This document shows, piece after piece, positions 9,735 through 18,900 of a DNA stretch of 64,000 bases (within the stretch, counting starts at the first letter, position 1; the number at the start of each line of letters is the position of its first letter). Where the stretch lies: contig JANQMU010000018.1 of NCBI GenBank assembly GCA_028279875.1, forward strand, positions 1 to 64,000, read 5' to 3'. The stretch is from Rhizobiaceae bacterium (GTDB lineage Bacteria > Pseudomonadota > Alphaproteobacteria > Rhizobiales > Rhizobiaceae). The notes beneath the pieces were generated by a model, which made no database searches, was not told the DNA's origin, and saw nothing but the letters and a program-made list of their open reading frames with translations. The position numbers and the translations under genes are program-made.

Positions 9735-11333
9735 ATGCCTGATCCGCTGACCGCTCTCGGACGAATGCAGACGCTGTGGGCGCCAAGGGCAAGCCAGACC
9801 GCGCGCAGCGAGATCGCCAAATTCATTGCCTCGCTGGGCGGGTCCGTAGTGGATTACAGGTCCTTTCACGCATGGTCGGCGAGCGATCTCGAAGGGTTCT
9901 GGGGTTCACTTTGGGATTATGCGCGAATCATCGGAAACCGCGGGGACGAAACCGTTCGACGCGATCCCTCCGGTGATCCCGGGCTCACCGTGTTCTTCCC
10001 CAAGGCCAGATTGAATGTCGCGGAAAATCTGCTGCGCGGCCCCGGCGACCGGATCGCCGCCTGTTTTGCCTCAGCTAGCGGCGTGCACACAACGCTTGAT
10101 GTCAGTGCATTGCGTGCGCAGGCAGCCAGGGTGTGTGACGGGCTCGTTCGGTCGGGCGTTGGCCCCGGCGATGTTGTCGTTTCGACGCTGCGAAACGGGC
10201 CGGAGCGGCTGATTGCCTACCTGGCCTGCCTCGCCCGTGGCGCCGTCTGGGCGCAAATCCCTGGAAATGTCGCGCCTGATATCGCTGCCAAAATGATCGC
10301 CGGCATCGGCGGCAAGATCCTGTTTGCCGATGCGTCGGACACAGCCTTGCTTTCCGCGACAACCGGGCAGGGAACACCACTCTCCTGCGCGGTTGTTGTG
10401 GGCGAATGCGTGTCCGGTCACCCGGATCGCCTGGTGAGAAGATGGAGTTCCTTCGACGCGTCCGGGGCAGAACTGAAATTCCATCGCATCGCATTCAATG
10501 ATCCCGCCGTCATCCTGTTTGAAGACCCGGCCGGTGTGCCGGACGCAATAACCCATTCGGCGGGCGGCCTGCTGATCACGCATATCAAGGAGCACCGGCT
10601 GCATGGCGACGTCAAAAGGGGCGACATCGTCCTCAGCATGAACATCGACGATCCGAGGCTCTGGCTTTGGCAGGTGTCGACAATCGCGAGCGGTGCGGCG
10701 GCGGCGTTTCTGGATGGCGGGCCATCCGTCGACTTCCCGGTCTTGCAAAGAACTGCAGAAAAGCTGCAGGCGACCCATCTCATGCTTGACCCTGTAATGG
10801 TGGACAGACCGCGCCGAGCCGCTGTCCGTGCCTGCGAAACGCGCCTGCCGGACACCGTCAGAGCGTTGTTTCTGACCGATGAGACGCCCGACGCAACCCT
10901 GTTTGACTGGATCTACGCAGAGGTCGCCGACGACATCATGCTGTGCGCGATGCCGGGCTCGTCCCGGTTTCTTGCGAACTATTTTGCCGGCAGTCCGCTC
11001 CATCCCGTGCGGCGCGGCGAGCATTCAGCGCTTGCGCTCGGCATGGCGCTGTATGTTCTGGATGATTGCGGCCGGCCGGTTGTTGCACGAACCGGTGATC
11101 TGGTCTGTTGCGAGGCTTTCCCGACCATGCCGAAAGGCACGCCGTTTGGCGGGCATGGCGCCATGTCGGGGGTGTTGCCGATCGGCAGGAAGGCACGGAT
11201 CACCTGCTACGGATCAGGTGTCCTTTCACCGGCCGGACAGGACGGTGCATCACCGCTGCAACAGCAACACATACGACAGAATACGAAACGGTCCGATTGT
11301 GCGCCCGTGGCCATGCCGGCTGCGCGGGTGTGA
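9735..11333 (+). CDS. Degenerate acetoacetyl-CoA synthetase paralog, probably inactive
   Basis: This 532-residue protein aligns by eye with acetoacetyl-CoA synthetases: FWGSLWDYARI, VFFPKARLNVAENLL, VGPGDVVVSTL, THSAGGLLITHIKEHRLHGDVKRGD, TLFDWIYAEV. The adenylate-binding P-loop is lost: where a Ser/Thr/Gly-rich loop ending in PK is expected, LFEDPAGVPDAITHS stands (about residue 258). The second nucleotide motif, normally SGGTD, reads AMPGSSRFL (about residue 405). The C-terminal lid domain with the catalytic lysine is missing or reduced to a remnant near ARITCYGSGVLSPAG. The frame nevertheless remains open for 1.6 kb. It is either a decaying gene or a repurposed CoA/acyl sensor. Start 9735 is chosen because it lies just after the operator. 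Confidence 0.72.
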   Translation: MPDPLTALGRMQTLWAPRASQTARSEIAKFIASLGGSVVDYRSFHAWSASDLEGFWGSLWDYARIIGNRGDETVRRDPSGDPGLTVFFPKARLNVAENLLRGPGDRIAACFASASGVHTTLDVSALRAQAARVCDGLVRSGVGPGDVVVSTLRNGPERLIAYLACLARGAVWAQIPGNVAPDIAAKMIAGIGGKILFADASDTALLSATTGQGTPLSCAVVVGECVSGHPDRLVRRWSSFDASGAELKFHRIAFNDPAVILFEDPAGVPDAITHSAGGLLITHIKEHRLHGDVKRGDIVLSMNIDDPRLWLWQVSTIASGAAAAFLDGGPSVDFPVLQRTAEKLQATHLMLDPVMVDRPRRAAVRACETRLPDTVRALFLTDETPDATLFDWIYAEVADDIMLCAMPGSSRFLANYFAGSPLHPVRRGEHSALALGMALYVLDDCGRPVVARTGDLVCCEAFPTMPKGTPFGGHGAMSGVLPIGRKARITCYGSGVLSPAGQDGASPLQQQHIRQNTKRSDCAPVAMPAARV

Positions 11334-11351
11334 ACATGTCAGGAGGCTTCA

Positions 11352-11822
11352 ATGACCGACACTGAAAAAGATGGCTGGATGGGAACAATCAACGGCCGGC
11401 CCGAGGTCGGCCAGTCGGCTGAACGAAGCCGCACCACATCCATGCAGGACATCCTTGCATTTACCGAAATGACCGGTGATCGCAACCCGGTTCACTACGA
11501 CAGGGAACTGGCGGAAAAGACAGCGTTCGGGAAGCTGATCGTCCAGGGCGGCGTGACAACCGGAATCCTCAATGCCTGTGTCGCCGAAGATCTGCCCGGG
11601 CCGGGGACGGTGTTTCTCGGCGTCGAATGGAAATTCCTCAAGGCTGTCGGCATTGACGAGGAGATCATCGGTCGGGTCGAGGTGGCGGAAGTGCGCGCAG
11701 ACAAGCCGATCTGCAAGCTGCGCACCACGGTGCGGGATGCGTCCGGCGAACTGTGCCTCGACGGAACCGCAACCACCTACACCATGCCGCTTGAGGGGCT
11801 GTCCGGAGGGGCAGGGGACTGA
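11352..11822 (+). CDS. MaoC-family hotdog-fold hydratase
   Basis: This 156-residue single-hotdog protein has the MaoC/(R)-specific enoyl-CoA hydratase core. MQDILAFTEMTGDRNPVHYDRELAEKTAFGKLIVQGGVTTGIL contains the Asp and His of the hydratase motif (D...NPvH) and the usual conserved GGVTTG turn. It likely hydrates an enoyl-CoA, giving a (R)-3-hydroxyacyl-CoA. It starts 18 bp after the degenerate synthetase with a clear CAGGAGG ribosome site. The presence of a CoA-ester hydratase supports a pathway ending in acyl-CoA or acetoacetyl-CoA. Confidence 0.88.
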   Translation: MTDTEKDGWMGTINGRPEVGQSAERSRTTSMQDILAFTEMTGDRNPVHYDRELAEKTAFGKLIVQGGVTTGILNACVAEDLPGPGTVFLGVEWKFLKAVGIDEEIIGRVEVAEVRADKPICKLRTTVRDASGELCLDGTATTYTMPLEGLSGGAGD

Positions 11823-11843
11823 GGTTGGCCGGCGAATGCCAGT

Positions 11844-11861
11844 GTACTGAACGGTCGGTAC
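11844..11861. promoter_or_regulatory. TetR-type operator copy 3 (before the flavin oxidoreductase gene)
   Basis: GTACTGA and TCGGTAC surround ACGG. Arms match at 6 of 7 positions, and CGGTCGGTAC is identical to the other two copies. It lies in the 81-bp gap between the MaoC-like gene and the oxidoreductase at 11904, implying a separate promoter for that gene under the same regulator. Confidence 0.7.
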
Positions 11862-11903
11862 TCAAGAATCAATTCGGCTGATAAAGCCGCGGAGGAAAAT
11901 CGG

Positions 11904-13850
11904 ATGGACTATCAACACGTCACCCGGGCGGGCCAGATCGGTTCGCTGGAAATCAAGAACCGTGTCTCCCTCTCGCCGATGGAGAAAAACTGGTGCGACA
12001 GGCTGGGCAATCCGGGGCAGAATTACATCGATTATTATGCCCTGCGCGCAAAAAACGGCGTCGGATCGATGAATTTCGAGGCCACCTATATCGATGCGCG
12101 CGGCCGCGGCAATCTCTATCAGCTCGGGCTGTGGAGCGATGACAATATTCCGGCACACAAGCGCCTGGTTGAAGCCGTCAAGGCCCATGGATGCCGTACC
12201 TCGGCGGAACTCAACCACGGCGGACGCAACTCCAACACGCACCGCACCGGCCTGCAGCCGGTCGGGCCCTCGAACAGTCCGTTTCCCATGGTCGGCGGGC
12301 ATGAACTGCACGCACTGACGGTGGAAGAGATTGCCGATGTCGTCGAGCGCTACCGCCAGGGCGCACGCCGCGCCGCCGAAGCCGGTTATGACATGATCAC
12401 CATTCACGGTGCCCATGGCTATCTGGTCACCAATTTCCTCTCCTATGCGAACAACACCCGAACCGATGCCTATGGCGGCAGTGACGAGAACCGCTGGAGG
12501 TTCCTGATCGAGGTCTACCAGGCCATGCGCGGCGAGGTCGGGTCCGGCATGCCCATCGGTGTCCGGCTCTCGGCGCAGGAGGAGATGGAGGGCGGCTACG
12601 GGATCGATTACATCATCCGCCTGGTGCAGCATCTCGAAACGCTCGGCCTCGATTTCGTCGATATCTCGACAGGGCGTTATGAGAATATCGAGACGCTGAT
12701 ACAGCCGATGGATACCATGTCAGGTGTGCTGATGCCCCTGGCGCGGCAGGTGAAGGAGGCGGTCGACATCCCGGTGTTCTGCGCAGGCCGGGTCGATGAC
12801 ATCGGAATCGCCGACGCGGTCGTGGCGGGCGGCGACTGCGATTTTGTGCATATGGGCCGGGCGTTTCATGCGGACCCGGAAATTCTAACGAAGTCGCTGT
12901 CGAAACGGCAGGACGAAGTCGTCAGCTGCATCGCCTGCAACAAATGCTGCATGCAGCTGTTCATGAACAAGCCGTCCGTCTGCACCGTCAATCCGGCAGC
13001 CGGACAGGAGCGTTCGGCAGCGCTTCGCCCCGCCGAGACGGTGAAGGACGTGATGATTGTCGGCGGCGGTCTTGCCGGGCTTGAGGCCGCCCGGGTTGCC
13101 GCGAGCCGGGGGCACAAAGTCACGCTCTATGAGATGACCAACCAGCTTGGCGGACATTTGCACGTGTTGGGAGCGCACAAACATCAGGCCAATTGGCGTC
13201 AGGCCGCCGCCGACCGTGAAGCCATGGCGCATCGATCGGGTGCGACGATCTATCTTCGGCACACGGTTTCACCCGATGACATAGTCGAGGCGAAGCCCGA
13301 TGTGCTGATCCTTGCAACCGGCACACGCCCGTTCATCCCGGAATATCTGCCGGGATGGGACAGCGCCCATGTCACCGACTACGAGGCATTGACACGGGGC
13401 CGGGTGAAGCCGGGGAAATCGGTCGCGGTGATCGGCGGCCAATGGCTTGGCATGGCGGTGGCCCAAAGCCTGCTGGAGGCCGGTGCAAAAGTCACGGTCA
13501 TCGAGGCGACCGACGCCATCGCGCAGGATCTTGAATATATGGCGCAGCAGGTGATGAATGCGCGTCTGGCGAAATCGAACCAGATCTCGATCCGGCTCAA
13601 CACCAATGTCGAGCGCATTGAGCCGGACCGGCTGGTCCTGCAATCGGGCGGTGAGACCGAGGTGGTCGAGGGCTTCGACCAGGTTGTCTTTGCGATCGAG
13701 CGGACAATGGAGCGGGACCTTGAGAATGTGCTTGCTGAATTCGGTGTCAGTGACACCGTGCCCGAGGTCTATGCGATTGGCGATTGCGTCTGGCCGCGCG
13801 AACCCTATGACAGCCTCATGGAAGGGTTCAATGTGGCGAATGCCATCTGA
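11904..13850 (+). CDS. NADH:flavin oxidoreductase / 2,4-dienoyl-CoA reductase-like (FMN, 4Fe-4S, FAD)
   Basis: This 648-residue enzyme has three parts. An Old-Yellow-Enzyme-type FMN barrel spans residues 1 to about 340 (NRVSLSPMEKNW, ELNHGGRNSN, GYDMITIHGAHGYLVTNFLS, CAGRVDDI, FVHMGRAFHADPE). A cysteine cluster follows (CIACNKCC then C in PSVCTVNP), the 4Fe-4S site of the FadH/trimethylamine dehydrogenase family. Two dinucleotide domains come last (MIVGGGLAGLEAARVAA near 382; VAVIGGQWLGMAVAQSL near 509). Members pass electrons from NAD(P)H through FAD and the cluster to FMN, or demethylate amines. Substrate here is uncertain. A strong ribosome site (GGAGGAAAATCGG) precedes the start, and a TetR-type dyad lies upstream. 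Confidence 0.9.
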   Translation: MDYQHVTRAGQIGSLEIKNRVSLSPMEKNWCDRLGNPGQNYIDYYALRAKNGVGSMNFEATYIDARGRGNLYQLGLWSDDNIPAHKRLVEAVKAHGCRTSAELNHGGRNSNTHRTGLQPVGPSNSPFPMVGGHELHALTVEEIADVVERYRQGARRAAEAGYDMITIHGAHGYLVTNFLSYANNTRTDAYGGSDENRWRFLIEVYQAMRGEVGSGMPIGVRLSAQEEMEGGYGIDYIIRLVQHLETLGLDFVDISTGRYENIETLIQPMDTMSGVLMPLARQVKEAVDIPVFCAGRVDDIGIADAVVAGGDCDFVHMGRAFHADPEILTKSLSKRQDEVVSCIACNKCCMQLFMNKPSVCTVNPAAGQERSAALRPAETVKDVMIVGGGLAGLEAARVAASRGHKVTLYEMTNQLGGHLHVLGAHKHQANWRQAAADREAMAHRSGATIYLRHTVSPDDIVEAKPDVLILATGTRPFIPEYLPGWDSAHVTDYEALTRGRVKPGKSVAVIGGQWLGMAVAQSLLEAGAKVTVIEATDAIAQDLEYMAQQVMNARLAKSNQISIRLNTNVERIEPDRLVLQSGGETEVVEGFDQVVFAIERTMERDLENVLAEFGVSDTVPEVYAIGDCVWPREPYDSLMEGFNVANAI

Positions 13851-13864
13851 CCTCGCCCGATGCC

Positions 13865-15712
13865 TTAAGGCAGGAAGCTTTCGACTGCGTCAAGCACCGC
13901 GTCCGGCCGATGGTAGAAAACGAGCTGGCCGCAATCCTCGCGTTCGCTGATCCGGCACCGCTCCCCGAGATGCGCCTTGAACGCGCGCACCGACGCGATT
14001 GACACGACGGGGTCATGAACCCCGTGAACAAGATGTACGGGAACGGCTGAACCCTCGACAAAATGAGACCAGTCGCGCACGACGTGCCAGGAATCGATCT
14101 CGAACGCCCGGTGCCCCTGGGCAATCGTGAAGTGGTATCCCTTGCAGACGATGTCATGGACCTCGCGATCCTCCGCCGCCAGCAGATCCTTGGGCGATGT
14201 CTCATAGAGCGCGGCAATGAAATTGTCCTGGCCGCCGAAATCGAGCTGTCGAATGCCTGCGCGAAGGATGAACGGTAGGAGGCCCGGCGTGTAGCGCGCC
14301 GTATAGGCGACGAGGCGCTGGCGGCGCGACATGACGGCAAATTGCGATGCGGATTTGATCGGAACGCCGCCGGCAACGCAGACGATGCCGACAGCCCTGT
14401 CCTGCAGCAGTTCCGCGGCTGCAAACGCGTAGAGGGATCCGGCCATGTGGCCCAGCAATATGGCGCGATCCAGCCCCAGTTGATCCAAGACAGCCTGGAC
14501 GTCGCGCGCCATCCGCCTGGGCGCCTCCCGGACATTGCCGTCAACGGCCGGCGCTTCCCCGAAATGTGGCCTGACGGGCGCGATCAGGCGCAGGCCGCGC
14601 TCCCGACAGGCGCGGGCGAGGCGCGCGGTGATGCCGCATCCATCCAGCATTCCGTGAAGAAAAACCACCGGGAAACCGTCCGTTGCGCCATGCAGGATAA
14701 CGGGTGTCGCGCGGCCATTGACCTCCATGGGAACGGTCTCGCCGTCCCCCTCCGTCGGCTTTGGCTCCGGCGGTCCGTGTTCGTGCTCGGCCAGCCGGAT
14801 CAGGGACAGGGCGAGGCGCAGGAGGTCGGCCTGCGTCCTTGCGCCGGTCTTTGCAAGTGCACGCTTGAGCTGGGTGCGCACTGTTGCTTCGGAAGTGCCG
14901 CGATGTCCGGCGATCGCGGGAATTGTCAGGCCGTCACACAGAAACCGGGTCGTTTCGATTTCGGCGGCGGTGAGACCGAAATCATCCCGAAACATCGCTG
15001 AGACGGCATCGTGCCAATCCGGCCCCTCCTGGCGAAGCAGAACCACCCATTCGCCGGACCGGTCCTCAATCAGTCTGGCGCCGACGTGAAGCGTCTTGCC
15101 GTCCGTCTTCGACAGACGCAGCATTTCGGTGCGGCTGCCCTTGATCAGCCGGGGTCCGGCCTTGCCGGCACCGTCATCCGGGCCGGAGGTGCCGTCGGTC
15201 TTCTCCTGAGCCCGCTTCAGGAGCCCGTCAAAGACGTCGAGCCCCCTGTCTCCCTCCACCAGATCGCGAAGCACGGTTTTGGGCTTCAGGTTCAGAAGAT
15301 CAGCCGCCGCGCCATTGAACCAGACAACACGTCCTGACGCGTCGAGCAGCAGTGCCGGCCGTCCCTGATCGCCCTCGAGCGGTGCGAAGAAGTTGGCGGC
15401 GGGGCGGCGCCCCATCTCTTCAAGGAGCCGGAAACCGATTTCAAAATGGCGCGCGAGCCCGTTGGGATCGACGGCTTCCTGGTGGCTTTTCGCATGCGGC
15501 AGGGCGTCCAGGCGCAATGCCTCCAGACGCTGTACGGACGCGGATATATGCTCGTCCCACTGATCCATGAAGTCATCGTAGGAATGGGGTTCCAGCGCAA
15601 TTTTATATATGCTTTCAATCAGTTGAGATGATTCCGGCGGGTATTCGGCGGAGCCTGTCTGCGCTTTCCCGCCGTTTTGGGTGCCCGGTCGCTGCTGCCC
15701 CCCACCATCCAT
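13865..15712 (-). CDS. LuxR-type regulator with PAS and degenerate alpha/beta-hydrolase domain
   Basis: This 615-residue protein has a PAS-like segment (PALLLDASGRVVWFNGAAADLLNL, about 119-142), a LuxR-type HTH (LTAAEIETTRFLCDGLTIPAIAGHRGTSEATVRTQLKRALAKTG, about 247-290), and an alpha/beta-hydrolase fold from about 330 to the end (VVFLHGMLDG, LIAPVRPHFGEA, ILLGHMAGSL, HGVHDP). The nucleophile elbow, normally GxSxG, reads GHMAG (residues 421-425), and the expected catalytic His near the C-terminus appears replaced (EDCGQLVFYHRP). It is therefore more likely a ligand sensor than an enzyme. The start at 15712 gives sensible domain spacing with AAGGA upstream. It is divergent from the giant adhesin gene, with a 16-bp dyad between them. 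Confidence 0.87.
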   Translation of the reverse strand: MDGGGQQRPGTQNGGKAQTGSAEYPPESSQLIESIYKIALEPHSYDDFMDQWDEHISASVQRLEALRLDALPHAKSHQEAVDPNGLARHFEIGFRLLEEMGRRPAANFFAPLEGDQGRPALLLDASGRVVWFNGAAADLLNLKPKTVLRDLVEGDRGLDVFDGLLKRAQEKTDGTSGPDDGAGKAGPRLIKGSRTEMLRLSKTDGKTLHVGARLIEDRSGEWVVLLRQEGPDWHDAVSAMFRDDFGLTAAEIETTRFLCDGLTIPAIAGHRGTSEATVRTQLKRALAKTGARTQADLLRLALSLIRLAEHEHGPPEPKPTEGDGETVPMEVNGRATPVILHGATDGFPVVFLHGMLDGCGITARLARACRERGLRLIAPVRPHFGEAPAVDGNVREAPRRMARDVQAVLDQLGLDRAILLGHMAGSLYAFAAAELLQDRAVGIVCVAGGVPIKSASQFAVMSRRQRLVAYTARYTPGLLPFILRAGIRQLDFGGQDNFIAALYETSPKDLLAAEDREVHDIVCKGYHFTIAQGHRAFEIDSWHVVRDWSHFVEGSAVPVHLVHGVHDPVVSIASVRAFKAHLGERCRISEREDCGQLVFYHRPDAVLDAVESFLP

Positions 15713-15798
15713 GATCCGGTCATCCTTTCGCGCCTGTGAACGCCGCCTGAAACGGCTGATACGAGGCTGGCGCAGGAAAGGCCGGTGAGTCAAGGCCG

Positions 15799-15814
15799 TA
15801 CACCAAATGGTGTA
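15799..15814. promoter_or_regulatory. Perfect 7-2-7 dyad between regulator and adhesin gene
   Basis: TACACCA and TGGTGTA form perfect arms around AA. The dyad lies 87 bp from the regulator start and 89 bp before ATG 15903 of the adhesin. Symmetry and position fit an operator for the dimeric LuxR-type regulator. It also argues against using ATG 15807 as the adhesin start, since that codon lies inside the dyad. Confidence 0.5.
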
Positions 15815-15902
15815 TGGCGCCCGAAACGGGGCGATTAATCGGTCAAATCGCCGCGCTGGGGGCAGATTTCGGACGGCGCATGCTTGTGCGTGTTTGTGGG
15901 TG

Positions 15903-18900
15903 ATGTTCAGCATGGTCCGTCCGCGACGATGGTTGCGGATGCGTATCGACATTCGACCAACAGGGGTGCAGCGGCCGTATCGAGGGGCAAAACGGTCGCG
16001 GGTGGGTTTGCAGGGAAGGCTCAACGTGTTGCGACGGAGTACCGGCGACAAAGCCGGGCAGGGACGAACCGTTCTGGTCCGCCTGCGCTCCAGCGTATCG
16101 ACCTGTGTCATCGGTATATCGCTGATGACACATACCGTGTTTCCGCCCTTTGCGGGGCGCGTCGCCCATGCGCAGGTCGTTCCAAGCGGCCAGACCCAGA
16201 CGACGGTCACCGGCCCGGCAGACAACCTCAATGTCCATACCAATACGACCTCGGGCAATCTCGGCGTCAATGCCTTCAACCGGTTCGACGTCAATCAGGG
16301 TCAGTCGGTCAGTATCCATGTACCGCAGGGCGCGCGGGGGACGGTCAACCTCATCAATGGCAGCCGCAGCCAGATCAACGGGCTGGTCCGGTCGGTCAAT
16401 CCCTCCGGCAATACCGGCGGCGATCTCTACATGGCTAATCCAAACGGATTCCTTGTCGGCCCGAATGGCGTGATTCGAGGCGGATCCGTCAGTCTTTCGA
16501 CCCCGTCCCACAGCACGATGAACGGTGTCTTCAGATCCGATGGCAGTGTCAGTGCCAGCCATATCCAGTCCATCGTCAGCGGCAGCGCACCGCTTTCGGG
16601 AACCGGCTCCATAAGCGTTGAAGGTGCGGTGGAGGGCGGCGCCTCGGTACAGCTTCGTGCGGGCGGAACCGTGGACATTTCGGGCCGGGTGAGCGTCGGT
16701 GAACGCGCCGAACTAATGCGAAGCGCCGTCAACGGTGCGACCGGAACGGTTTCGATCTATGGCGGCCGAAATGTGCGCCTGCGCTCCGGCGCGACCGTTT
16801 CGGCCAATCATCGCGGCTCGACCGGCGGCACCGACCGGGATGGAGGCGCAATCGACATTCGTTCCGGTGGTGCGGTCGACGTCGACAGTGATGCGCGGGT
16901 CCTGGCGCGTGGTGCGGGCACCGGCGCCGGCGGATCGGTCACGCTGTTTGCCGATACCAATGCGACCTTGTCCCGCGATGCGGTGATTTCCGCCGCCGCG
17001 CTCGGCTCGGGCAAAGGCGGTTTCGTCGAGTTCTCGGCCCTTGAGACCGCCACCATCCGCGGCGAGCTGGAGGCGTTTTCCGCGACTGGAGAGGGCGGAA
17101 CAATCCTCATCGATCCGGAGTTCCTGAACATCGGTGACATGGCCACCGGCGGCGCCGACCTGATCCTGCAGGCAACCATCAAGGCGACCCTGACCGCCGG
17201 CTCGATAATCAACACGGTGGCGGGCAGCGGAAGCACGGCGGGCGATCTCACCATCATCGCCCCGCAGATCGAACTGGAGTCCGGTTCTGCGATTCTCGCG
17301 GCGGCGGTGGATGAAGGGGCCATAACGCAGGCCGACAGGGTTGTCGGCGGCGGCAAGGTCCTGCTGCATGCCCGGCTGGACGACCGGCTCGAAGGCGATA
17401 CGCCCGACGTCCAGGCGGATGTCGCGCAAAACGCGCTTCCGGTCGGCGTCGTCGGCATAATGGTGAATGACGCCACCATTGTCGCGGGCGAGGTGGAGTT
17501 GAAGGCCGAGGTCTTCAAGGACAACATCGTTCGTGCCGACGATTCGGTCAATGCGGCGGCCAATGCCCTTTTCGGTCCCGATAACGAATTGCTGCAAAGC
17601 GCGTTTCTCATTGCCAAGGCAAAGGATGTCGCGGCGGGTGTCCAGACGCAGCTCGACCGAATCGACATCAACAATCAGTCGACCTTCCTGGATGCCGAGG
17701 CGCGGATCACGATGGCCGATTCCTATATTCGCGCGTCGGGCGATGTGGTGATCAAGGCCCATGCAACGACCGCGGTCACGGTTGCGCCGGAGAACCGGAA
17801 GCTCGCCGTCGTTATAGCGGCGACCAACACCGAGGCGAGCACGGTGCTTCAGGACACCGCGATCGATACCGACGGTCTGATTTCGGTCTCGTCGCTTGCC
17901 TCGGAAGAGCAGACGATTATCGCACAGTCCGGCCGCACCGATGACGGCGTGGACGTCACGGCCGCAAATATAGCGATTGCGGCGTCGCTCCGCAGGTCCC
18001 GCGCCCGCACCATCGTCAACGGCGTGCGCCAACCCATCGGCTTTGACCGCAACTACAATACCGATGCCAGGTCCGACGCGATCCCGTTCAATCCCGGCCG
18101 GAGCCTCGAGGACTATATGCTCTTCGACACACCGGGCCGCATCGAGATCGCCGCCGATACGCAGAAGAAGATTGCCCTTGTCGCCGATGCGATAACCAAC
18201 GCCAATACCAAGGGCGCGGCCGTCGCGCTTTCCGTCGACGACACTCGGTCGGAGGTTCTTGCCGGCGGGGCCATTGCCGCCGACTCCGGCGATATCGAAA
18301 TCCGGTCGGAAAACAGGATCGAGCGTTTCCAGAGTTTCGCCCGGGTCACCGGCGGCAGCGAACAGGCTTCTGACAGCGCCGAGCAGCCCGGCGAACAGGC
18401 CAACAGCGCGGCGCAGCAGCAGGCGGTCGTACCGATCCTTGCCCAGTTGACGGCCCAGGCGGAAGCCACGACGGACCCGCTGGCGAAGGACAACGTACCG
18501 GCCGCGGATGGCAGCGGCAGCAATGACGATTCCAGCGATGGCCGATTTGCCATCGCTCTCAATCTGTCCAGCCACACTTTTGTAGCCGATACGAAGCTGT
18601 CAGCGGGACGCTATCGCGATCCGGTCACGGATATCGAGCGCGGTCTGCAGAATTTCCAGATCTACTCCAATGGACGGACGATTTACGGTCCGAATTTCGG
18701 CGGAACGTTTTACGATGATCCGGGCGCTGTCGATCTCGATGCGGAACCGACCGTCCGCATCATTGCGCGCAACGATTTCGGATCGCCGCAGGTCGAGGCG
18801 CTGGCCAGCCTCGGATCAGCGCCTCTGGAGTCCGATTCCGACACCGGCGAACTGACCGGAAAGACAGACGACGAATTGACCCAGGACGGCGACCGGGCGG

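Noticed and set aside
8933..9742. 269-codon plus-strand frame opposite tetR
   Set aside because: It is the antisense of an evident TetR gene. No domain is recognisable in its product.
13861..13872. 12-bp palindrome TGCCTTAAGGCA between convergent genes
   Set aside because: It has no loop or T-tract for a terminator and contains the stop codon of the minus-strand gene. A role cannot be supported.
15807..15902. Longest possible adhesin start at ATG 15807
   Set aside because: The codon lies in a perfect dyad, lacks a ribosome site and would add 32 residues without signal-peptide character. It cannot be fully excluded.
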